The translations under genes and the position numbers were made by a program. This document shows positions 50,522-57,383 of a stretch of 64,000 nt of DNA, one piece after another (positions within the stretch are counted from its first letter, which is position 1; the number at the start of each line of letters is the position of its first letter). This stretch comes from AC-37 sp035275105 (GTDB taxonomy: Bacteria > Actinomycetota > Thermoleophilia > Solirubrobacterales > Thermoleophilaceae), in assembly GCA_035275105.1 (NCBI GenBank), contig DATENL010000090.1, positions 3,084-67,083 of the forward strand, read 5' to 3'. The notes beneath the pieces are model-generated. The model had not been told where the DNA came from and did not search any database. It worked only from the letters and a program-made list of their open reading frames with translations.

Positions 50522-50654
50522 CGGGGCAGCCGAATGCGCCAATCGTCTGTAGCGACGAAGCGCGGATCGCCGCTCGTCGCCCTCCGCCAGGACCCGGGTC
50601 CGAGCCGCCGCAGGATCTGGCGGCGGCTCGGCCCAGGGTGCGGTGCCAGGCACG

Positions 50655-51035
50655 CTACGCCGTCGGTGCGGGCTGCCGCGCCTCGCGCGCCGGCGGTGGG
50701 AACTGGGGCAGGTCCGGCGTGCGCGGGGCCGGCTGCGTGACCGAGACGGCAGCCGGGCGGCTCGCCATGCGAACGATGCAGATCAGGGCGAGCACGGCGC
50801 CGCCGACGAGCATCAGCAGTGCGAACGCATGCACGCCCTGATAGGCGCTCGGGGTCAGGACGTCGCCACCGTTGGCGAGTGCGTTGGTGAGCGTCGGCTT
50901 GTGCTTCTCGGCGAAGCCGAGCACCGCGATGCCGGGGAGCACGAGGAGCAGGAGCGACAGGATCAGGCCGAGGCCGCCTCCGACGCGCGACGGCTTCTTG
51001 ATCGTGACGACTGACTGGTCCGGGTTGTAGGTCAT
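50655..51035 (-). CDS. Small two-helix membrane protein
   Basis: 126 aa; ATG at 51035 with AGGAGG 5 bases upstream. Two membrane helices at about 22-42 and 72-92 are separated by a short outer loop, with a Pro-rich cytoplasmic tail. No recognised family. Its promoter region carries the same tandem palindromes as the lectin/CHAP gene, and kinase 2 follows 133 bp downstream on the same strand. It may belong to the kinase regulon, for example as an envelope partner. Confidence 0.7.
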   Translation of the reverse strand: MTYNPDQSVVTIKKPSRVGGGLGLILSLLLLVLPGIAVLGFAEKHKPTLTNALANGGDVLTPSAYQGVHAFALLMLVGGAVLALICIVRMASRPAAVSVTQPAPRTPDLPQFPPPAREARQPAPTA

Positions 51036-51124
51036 GAGGGCCTCCTGGGTAGGGCGTGAGTTGATGCAGCGACCTTCCCAGCGGGCGTCCCCGGGTGTAA
51101 GGGGCCCAAGGTGCCGGAGGCGCT

Positions 51125-51154
51125 CACCGGGGTGGCGCAAACGGCACCTTGGTG
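51125..51154. promoter_or_regulatory. Tandem CACCNNGGTG palindromes, candidate operator B
   Basis: CACCGGGGTG (51125-51134) and CACCTTGGTG (51145-51154), starts 20 bp apart, 90 bp upstream of the small membrane protein gene. Bases around the palindromes (TCACCG before, GCACCT and GGTGCG around the second, GTCCCC after) also agree with operator A. Confidence 0.65.
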
Positions 51155-51167
51155 CGAAGCGTCCCCC

Positions 51168-51199
51168 GGTGCAACAGGGGCCAGGCCACTTGTTGCACC
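51168..51199. repeat. Third copy of the 32-bp inverted-repeat element
   Basis: The exact reverse orientation of the copies at 2179-2243, with perfect arms GGTGCAACA and TGTTGCACC. It lies between operator B and the gene remnant at 51220. Confidence 0.8.
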
Positions 51200-51219
51200 C
51201 CTAGTGCTGGTTGTTTTGT

Positions 51220-51371
51220 TCAGCGGCTTCTTGTCGACCCGGTCGTCGCCCCGCCCGAGCGCTTGTAGACGTCCACCGAGTTGTCGGTGTGCGCGACCAC
51301 GAGCTGCTCGTCGGTCTCGAAGACGACGACGCTACCGTCGGGCGACGCGTCCTTGAAGTCGGGCGTGCCTC
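51220..51371 (-). pseudogene. Remnant of a beta-propeller repeat protein
   Basis: The minus strand reads about 49 residues of TolB/WD-like propeller sequence (FKDASPDGSVVVFETDEQLV, then DNSVDVYKRSGG) before a stop. Upstream the likeness ends and no start is near. Large proteins with this repeat are common in Solirubrobacterales as I recall, so this looks like a truncated fragment left after a rearrangement. The rest of 51036-51390 has the operator and the repeat element. Confidence 0.6.
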
Positions 51372-51390
51372 GCGTTAGCGTCGAGCGCGT

Positions 51391-51903
51391 ATGGGGCGCC
51401 AGGCACGACGGCTGCGGGGAGAGCTCCACGAGCACCTGGCCTCCCATGACGTGGCGCGCGTCATCTACGGCTCGATCATCGGGCTCGCCCTCGTCCTCGC
51501 GCTCGAGGAGCACCCGCCGTCAGCGGGCACGACGGCGCTGCTCCTGACCGCGGGCGCGGTAGCCATCGGCCTGGCGGAGGCCTACAGCGAGGCCGTCGCC
51601 ACCTGGGCCCAGAAGCGGCGCCCCCTGAATCGCGGCGACACGCGGCGACTGGCGGAGGAGTCGGTGGCGGTGGTCTTCGGGGCCGGCTTCCCCGCCGCCT
51701 TCTTCGTGCTCGCGGCGGCCGGCGCGATCGAGACCGACACCGCGTTCACCCTCTCGAAGTGGTCGGGTCTGGGCCTGATCTGCGCATACGGGTTCCTCGC
51801 CTCGAAGCTCGCCGGCGCGGGGCACGGACGGGCGATCCTGCACGCGAGCGCCGCGGGCACGATCGCCGGCGTGCTCATCGCGGTCAAGGCGCTGCTGCAC
51901 TGA
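51391..51903 (+). CDS. Polytopic membrane protein, unknown function
   Basis: 170 aa with four to five membrane helices starting at about residue 24 (VARVIYGSIIGLALVLALEE). A soluble, charged loop (TWAQKRRPLNRGDTRRLAEE) lies between the second and third. The pattern Gly-Ser-Ile-Ile-Gly in the first helix is seen in VIT1-like or stress membrane proteins, but I cannot name a family. It is the first of a run of envelope proteins. Confidence 0.75.
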   Translation: MGRQARRLRGELHEHLASHDVARVIYGSIIGLALVLALEEHPPSAGTTALLLTAGAVAIGLAEAYSEAVATWAQKRRPLNRGDTRRLAEESVAVVFGAGFPAAFFVLAAAGAIETDTAFTLSKWSGLGLICAYGFLASKLAGAGHGRAILHASAAGTIAGVLIAVKALLH

Positions 51904-51918
51904 CCGCGGCGGCGGCGG

Positions 51919-52503
51919 CTATCGCGGGGCGGCTGCGGCGCCGCTGTCGCCGGGCGCCACGAGCGGCTCGCTGACCGCCCGCCGGAGGATCAGCGCCGAC
52001 GCGATGCCCACGAGTCCCTGGAGCACGAGCGTGATCCCCGCGAGGACGGCGAGCACTCCGAGGTCCGGGTCATGCCAGGCGACGATGAGCGTGCCGGCCG
52101 TCACGAGCACGAGGCCGCCGACGATGCGCGGCGAGCGGTGCACCCGATGGACGAGGCCCTGGCCCAGCATCACAGCGCCCGCGACGATCAGGTAGATGGC
52201 GAACGCCATCACGAGCAGCGACAGGCTCTTGGTGGGGTTGCGGATCACCACGAGCCCCGCGATGAGCGCGAGGATCCCGAGAAGGATCGCGTACGGGCCG
52301 GCCTCGGCGTCCGAGTCGCTCGCCGCGCCGCGGATGATGAAGAGGACGCCCGCGATCAGGAGGTCGATGCCGAGGAGTGCGCCGAGCAGCTTGATCGACG
52401 GATCTGGATGCGTCAGGACGAGGACTCCGAAGACGAGGCTGACCGTCCCCGAGACCGCCAGCAGCTGCCACCTCCGGTCGGCGGTGTCGTCGAGCGGTTC
52501 CAT
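51919..52503 (-). CDS. HdeD-like (DUF308) membrane protein
   Basis: 194 aa with six membrane helices in repeated pairs (LLGALLGIDLLIAGVLFIIR; LLVMAFAIYLIVAGAVMLGQ), the pattern of HdeD acid-resistance proteins. Its ATG overlaps the stop of the upstream membrane protein gene (TGATG). Envelope stress role is inferred from family only. Confidence 0.85.
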   Translation of the reverse strand: MEPLDDTADRRWQLLAVSGTVSLVFGVLVLTHPDPSIKLLGALLGIDLLIAGVLFIIRGAASDSDAEAGPYAILLGILALIAGLVVIRNPTKSLSLLVMAFAIYLIVAGAVMLGQGLVHRVHRSPRIVGGLVLVTAGTLIVAWHDPDLGVLAVLAGITLVLQGLVGIASALILRRAVSEPLVAPGDSGAAAAPR

Positions 52504-52946
52504 CAGGTGTCCGTTGCCGGCTCGGCGTAGGCGATCAGGGCGTGCAGGATGACGACGTCGACAACGGCGATCGCGATCGACCACAGCGGCTGTGCCTGCA
52601 CTAGCAGCATCTGGACCAGGAGATTTCCGCCGGTGCAGATGACCGCCACCCAGACCGCCGCGAAGCTGCGGGCGCGCACCCCCACCCCGCACAGGATCTG
52701 GACGATCCCGAGCAGGAGCACGGCCCAGCCGAGGCTCTGAAGGTCGCCGACCATGAAGCCCGCCTTCCCGGCGAAGAACTCGGACTCGTTCGCGGCGGCG
52801 ATCCCGCCGATGCAGTTCAGGATCCCGACGACGATCAGCATCGTGACGGCGAACGTCACGTAGCCCTGTCCCTTGCGCGCGCGCTCGTCCTGCCGGCGAG
52901 CCAGCACGGATGCGACGCCGGGGTCCTGCTGTGCGCGCGTGGCCAT
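52503..52946 (-). CDS. Four-helix membrane protein (DUF7144-like)
   Basis: 147 aa. Four membrane helices follow a charged N-terminus (RRQDERARKGQGY). The pair GGIAAANESEFF and LGWAVLLLGIVQILCGVG resembles small actinobacterial membrane proteins named DUF7144. Coupled to the HdeD-like gene, so both are likely co-expressed. Confidence 0.75.
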   Translation of the reverse strand: MATRAQQDPGVASVLARRQDERARKGQGYVTFAVTMLIVVGILNCIGGIAAANESEFFAGKAGFMVGDLQSLGWAVLLLGIVQILCGVGVRARSFAAVWVAVICTGGNLLVQMLLVQAQPLWSIAIAVVDVVILHALIAYAEPATDT

Positions 52947-53037
52947 GCACACGTGAGTCTCGCTCGCCCTTCGCACCCCGGCTTCACCCCATTCGGACGA
53001 TGCAGGCAAGGCCCCGCCCCCTGAAGCTGCAACCCGC

Positions 53038-53706
53038 ATGCGTCTCGAGCTCGGCACCCCGGTGCGCTGCAGCGACGGCAAGCTCGGAAAGCTCGCTGAC
53101 GTCGTGGTCGACCCGCGAGCGGGCCGCGTGACGCACCTCGTCGTCGAGACCGGCCGCCTGTCACGAACGCCCCGCCTCGCGCCGCTCGAGCTCGTCGACG
53201 ACGCCGGCGACCACGAGGAGGTCGTGCTCCGGTGCACCGTCAAGGAGGCGAGGGCGCTCGAGTCCGCCGAGGGATTCGCGTGCCTGCGCCCGGGCGAGGT
53301 CGAGTTCGACCACGACGACCAGCGCTGGGACGTGGGGATCGAGCGGGTGCTGGTACCGCCGGCGTATCCGGAGGGCGACCTCGCGGGGTACGAGTCCGCG
53401 TCGTTCGACGGGACCGTGTCCCTCGTCTACGACCGGGTCCCCAAGGGCGAGGTCGAGATCCGGCGGGGAAGCGCGGTGGTCGGGGCGGACGACAGGGTGG
53501 TCGGCGCGGTGGAGGCCGTGGTCGTGGACGGCTCGAACCGGATCACGCACGTCGTCGTGACCCGCGGGCACTTCTGGAACCGGCGCCACGTGAGCGTCTC
53601 GATGAACGCGGTCACTCGCGTGGAGACCGACACCGTGACGACGACGCTCTCCCGCGACGAGTTCGACGCGCTGGACGGCGTCCGCGCGGGTCGCTGGCTC
53701 GTCTAG
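53038..53706 (+). CDS. PRC-barrel domain protein
   Basis: 222 aa. The N-terminal PRC-barrel (LGTPVRCSDGKLGKLADVVV) and a second one at about 140-205 (GSAVVGADDRVVGAVEAVVV) are connected by a linker. PRC-barrels occur in photosynthetic reaction centre H subunits and RNA-processing proteins; their role in such stand-alone proteins is unknown. No signal peptide. Convergent with the SHOCT membrane gene. Confidence 0.88.
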   Translation: MRLELGTPVRCSDGKLGKLADVVVDPRAGRVTHLVVETGRLSRTPRLAPLELVDDAGDHEEVVLRCTVKEARALESAEGFACLRPGEVEFDHDDQRWDVGIERVLVPPAYPEGDLAGYESASFDGTVSLVYDRVPKGEVEIRRGSAVVGADDRVVGAVEAVVVDGSNRITHVVVTRGHFWNRRHVSVSMNAVTRVETDTVTTTLSRDEFDALDGVRAGRWLV

Positions 53707-53746
53707 CCTTTCTCCGCGAGCGTGCTAGTAACGGCGCGCGAGAGGC

Positions 53747-53793
53747 CGCTTTGGAACGTTCACTGCGATATACGCAGTCAACGTTCCAAAGCG
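53747..53793. terminator. Long-stem hairpin between convergent genes
   Basis: 21-base arms beginning CGCTTTGGAACGTT, with one mismatch, around loop ATATA. No T tract. It lies between the PRC gene (ends 53706) and the SHOCT membrane gene (ends 53798). Confidence 0.7.
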
Positions 53794-53797
53794 CGAG

Positions 53798-55150
53798 CTA
53801 CGACCCGTCGCGCACAGCCGACTTCTCGGCCTCGAACTCCTCGTCCGTCAGCGCGCCGCGGTCGTGCAGCTCGGCGAGTCGCTCCAGCTCGTCGACGTGG
53901 CCGCCGTTGGGGCCGCTCGACGATGACGCGCGCCGGGCCCGCAGGCCGGAGAACGCGTCGCCGCTCTGCACGCCGGCGAACTCGACCGCCGTCTGACGGC
54001 GCAGCGCGGTGACCCCCGCCGCGAGGAGCGCGGCGAAGAGAGCGATCCATGCGAGCTGCCGGAAGGCGGGCGTCGGGCCCCACAGGACGACGAGGAGCAG
54101 CACGGCCCCGACGAACCCGTACGACGCGGCGGCGTGGTCGCGCAGCGACGGCGCCAGGAACCTCCGGACCGCGGTCGCGGACCTGGTCGGCCCCGCCAGC
54201 CACGCTGACACGACGATCACGACGCCGTACACGACCAGCGCCACGGCGATCGAGTAGAGCAGCGTCGTCGCGACCTCCCACGCATCGTGCGCGGCGGGCC
54301 TGTTCGACGGCAGGGTGACCAGCGAATCGACGACCTTGTCGCCGAGCACGCGCCGGACGATGAGCAGCAGCAGCCCGACGCCCACGAAGCACCAGCCGGT
54401 CGTGCGGAGCGCGCGCCGGCGCCATCCCCGGGCAAGCCAGACCGCCAGCGCGAACAGCGCTAGCGCGAGTATCGGAAGGACGAGCGCGAGGCCCTTGATC
54501 AGGTCGCCGACGTCCTGCGCGGTCCCCAGCTCCTCCGAGCGCATGACCACGAGCTTCCCGGTCGACGGCGGGAGCGTGACGCCGAGCTTCTGCTCGGCGA
54601 CCGCGCGTCCCTTGGCGCGCGCCTCCGGGGTCGCCTTGGCGCGAACCGCGGCGACCTGCTCCTCGAGCCCGACCCGTGCCGCGAGCCGGTCGACGATCGC
54701 GCGCAGGTCGAGGGTCACGTCGCCATTGGCCGTCGACACGGTGTCGCCGCCGCCCTCGACGATGTTCACGAGCTCCTCGTGCGCGGTCCCGTTCGCCTGA
54801 ACCCAGAGGTCGCGGACCTGCGACGACGCGAGCAGCCGCGGCGCCTGGCGTCCGGCGAGCTCACGCAGGCCGGCGGCGGCCGGCCCCGCCGCGACCTTCA
54901 GTCGCGGCGGGAGGACGCCCTCGATCGATCCGGCGACGTCGACGTTGGTGAACAGCTGGTCGACGAGGTAGACCCCGAGGGCGGTCTGGATCCGCTCCTT
55001 GGCGAGGAGCTTCCCGCTCGTCTCCTTCCAGTTCTCGCTGTTGAGCGCCTGCCGGTTGACCCAGACGCTGACGGCCGCGGCCAGCCAGATGACGGACGCA
55101 ACCGCCAGCAGCGCCGGAACGAGGTACCGATGCGGGCGCCTGCGATCCAC
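53798..55150 (-). CDS. Membrane protein with large outer domain and C-terminal SHOCT motif
   Basis: 450 aa. One helix lies at about 10-30, then an outer domain of about 180 residues, three to five helices from 210 to 385, and a SHOCT tail (LERLAELHDRGALTDEEFEA). It resembles actinobacterial proteins often named conserved membrane protein. It is preceded 5 bp upstream by another SHOCT gene on the same strand, so two SHOCT proteins are cotranscribed. Confidence 0.8.
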   Translation of the reverse strand: MDRRRPHRYLVPALLAVASVIWLAAAVSVWVNRQALNSENWKETSGKLLAKERIQTALGVYLVDQLFTNVDVAGSIEGVLPPRLKVAAGPAAAGLRELAGRQAPRLLASSQVRDLWVQANGTAHEELVNIVEGGGDTVSTANGDVTLDLRAIVDRLAARVGLEEQVAAVRAKATPEARAKGRAVAEQKLGVTLPPSTGKLVVMRSEELGTAQDVGDLIKGLALVLPILALALFALAVWLARGWRRRALRTTGWCFVGVGLLLLIVRRVLGDKVVDSLVTLPSNRPAAHDAWEVATTLLYSIAVALVVYGVVIVVSAWLAGPTRSATAVRRFLAPSLRDHAAASYGFVGAVLLLVVLWGPTPAFRQLAWIALFAALLAAGVTALRRQTAVEFAGVQSGDAFSGLRARRASSSSGPNGGHVDELERLAELHDRGALTDEEFEAEKSAVRDGS

Positions 55151-55155
55151 GACGG

Positions 55156-55557
55156 CTACGCGGCCGCGAGGGCGTTGCTCTTCAGCTTCTCGAACTCGGC
55201 CTGGTTGATCGTGCCCTCGTCGTAGAGCTTCTTCGCCCTGGCGATCTCGTCAGTCGCGCCGCTCCCTCCCGCGACCGACTTGACGTAGTCGCTCATCTGC
55301 TGCTCGGCCGCCTTCTGGGCATCGGCGCTGCGCTGCGCCATGCCGTCGTGCTGCGCGATCAGGTAGACCAGCACGCCGAGGAACGGCAGCACGATCATGA
55401 AGACGCACCAGGCCGCCTTGGCCCAACCGCCGATGTCACGTCTGCGGAAGACGTCGCCCAAAATCACGATCATCATCCAGATCCAGACGACCCAGGCGAA
55501 GAAGATGATCATCGACCAGAGGATGTTCAGGAACGGGTAATCAGCGGCAAGGACCAT
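55156..55557 (-). CDS. PLDc_N and SHOCT membrane protein
   Basis: 133 aa. Two membrane helices: WSMIIFFAWVVWIWMMIVIL and AAWCVFMIVLPFLGVLVYLI. They are linked by DVFRRRDIGGWAK, as in the PLDc_N (phospholipase-D-like N-terminal) family. The C-terminus is the SHOCT motif (AKKLYDEGTINQAEFEKLK). No catalytic part. Likely an assembly or signalling partner of the 450-aa SHOCT protein. Confidence 0.85.
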   Translation of the reverse strand: MVLAADYPFLNILWSMIIFFAWVVWIWMMIVILGDVFRRRDIGGWAKAAWCVFMIVLPFLGVLVYLIAQHDGMAQRSADAQKAAEQQMSDYVKSVAGGSGATDEIARAKKLYDEGTINQAEFEKLKSNALAAA

Positions 55558-55664
55558 GGGTCTCCTATCGGTGTATGAGACGGATGGTCCCGTCCGCCGA
55601 GGGCCCGGACATCACCCCATCCGGATGATGCTGGTCCGCGCCCGCTCGGCCATCGTGGGCACGC

Positions 55665-57383
55665 GTGATCGGGCGACTCCCCGGAGCGCGACTTCTGGCG
55701 ACGTACAGGCTCGCCTGGCTCCGCAGCGACCTCGTCGCCGGCGTCGTCCTCGCGACCCTGCTGGTGCCGCAGGGCATGGCCTACGCGGAGCTGGCGGGGC
55801 TCCCGGCGATCACCGGGCTGTACACGAGCGTCCTCTGCCTCGCCGGCTACGCGCTCTTCGGGCCCTCGCGGGTGCTCGTGCTCGGGCCCGACTCCTCGCT
55901 CGGCCCGATGATCGCGGCCACGATCATCCCGATCGTCGGGGCGGACGGCGACCCGGACCGGGCCGTGGCGCTGGCGTCGATGCTCGCGCTCATGGTGGGC
56001 GCGATCACGATCGCCGCCGGGACCGCGCGGCTCGGGTTCATCGCCGACCTGCTCTCGAAGCCGACCCAGATCGGCTACATGAACGGACTGGCGCTCACGA
56101 TCCTGATCGGCCAGCTGCCGAAGCTGTTCGGGTTCTCGGTCGACGGCGACGGACTGATCGACGAGCTGCGCGGATTCGTCGACGGGGTCGCGTCGGGGGA
56201 CACGGTGGCGGCCGCTCTCGCCGTCGGCGCGCTGAGCCTCGCGCTGATGCTCGCGCTGGGGAAGTGGTTGCCGCGCATCCCGGGCGTCCTCATCGCGGTG
56301 GTCGTGGCGATCGTGGGGACATCCCTCTTCGACCTGGGCGGCGAGGGGGTCAAGCTCGTGGGGACGCTGCCCGAGGGCTTCCCGCCTTTCACGCTGCCCG
56401 GCACGGTCGAGGACTTCCCGCTCCTGGTGGCAGGAGCGCTCGGGATCGCGATCGTCTCGCTCGCGGACACGATCTCGACGGCGTCCTCGTTCGCGGCCCG
56501 TAGCGGCGAGGAGGTCGACGGCGACGGCGAGATGATCGGGATCGGTGCCGCGAACGTGGCCTCCGGCCTGTTCCAGGGGTTCCCGGTCAGCACGAGCGGC
56601 TCCCGCACGGCGGTCGCCGCACAGGGCGGGGCCAAGACCCAGGTCGCGGGCCTCGTCGGCGCGGCGGCGATCGTGCTGATGCTGGTCCTGACCCCAGGGC
56701 TCCTGCGCAACCTCCCCCAGCCGACGCTCGGCGCCGTCGTGATCGCGGCGTCGCTCTCCCTCGCCGACCTCCCCGGCACGAGGCGCCTCTGGCGTCAGCG
56801 GCGCACGGAGTTCACGCTGTCGATCGTCGCTTTTCTCGGCGTCGCCCTCCTGGGCGTGCTTCCGGGCATCGCGGTCGCCGTCGGGCTCTCGATCCTCAAC
56901 GTCTTCCGGCGCGCGTGGCGGCCCTACCGGACGACGCTCGGCCGCGTGCCGGGCATGCCCGGCCACCACGACCGCAGCATGCACCCCGACGCTGAGGAGA
57001 TGCCCGGCCTGGTGATCCTCAGGTTCGACGCCCCGCTCTTCTTCGCCAACGTGCGCACGTTCCGCGACCAGGTGAGGGCGCTGGTCCGAAGCGAGCACCC
57101 GTCGTGGGTCGTGGTCGCGGCGGAGCCGATCACCGACGTCGACACGACGGCGGCCGACGTGCTGCGCGACCTCGACGAGGAGCTCGACGCGGAGGGTGTC
57201 TCGCTGGTCTTCGCCGAGCTCAAGGACCCGGTCCGCAGGAAGCTCGAGCGCTACGAGCTGATCGGGCCGCTGGAGCCGGCCCACTTCTTCCCCACCATCG
57301 ACGCGGCGGTCGAAGCGTTCCGGGAGCGGACCGGCGCCGACTGGACACCACCGCGCGAGCCCGAGGCCGCGTACTCGTCATGA
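55665..57383 (+). CDS. SulP-family anion transporter with STAS domain
   Basis: 572 aa from a GTG. SulP membrane part: AGVVLATLLVPQGMAYAELA in helix 1, then about 12 helices. STAS domain at about 445-560, with the phosphorylatable-Ser region replaced by TDVDTTAADVLRD. Family members carry sulfate, bicarbonate or dicarboxylates by proton or sodium symport. The 3' end overlaps the convergent phosphodiesterase frame by 133 bp. Confidence 0.95.
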   Translation: MIGRLPGARLLATYRLAWLRSDLVAGVVLATLLVPQGMAYAELAGLPAITGLYTSVLCLAGYALFGPSRVLVLGPDSSLGPMIAATIIPIVGADGDPDRAVALASMLALMVGAITIAAGTARLGFIADLLSKPTQIGYMNGLALTILIGQLPKLFGFSVDGDGLIDELRGFVDGVASGDTVAAALAVGALSLALMLALGKWLPRIPGVLIAVVVAIVGTSLFDLGGEGVKLVGTLPEGFPPFTLPGTVEDFPLLVAGALGIAIVSLADTISTASSFAARSGEEVDGDGEMIGIGAANVASGLFQGFPVSTSGSRTAVAAQGGAKTQVAGLVGAAAIVLMLVLTPGLLRNLPQPTLGAVVIAASLSLADLPGTRRLWRQRRTEFTLSIVAFLGVALLGVLPGIAVAVGLSILNVFRRAWRPYRTTLGRVPGMPGHHDRSMHPDAEEMPGLVILRFDAPLFFANVRTFRDQVRALVRSEHPSWVVVAAEPITDVDTTAADVLRDLDEELDAEGVSLVFAELKDPVRRKLERYELIGPLEPAHFFPTIDAAVEAFRERTGADWTPPREPEAAYSS

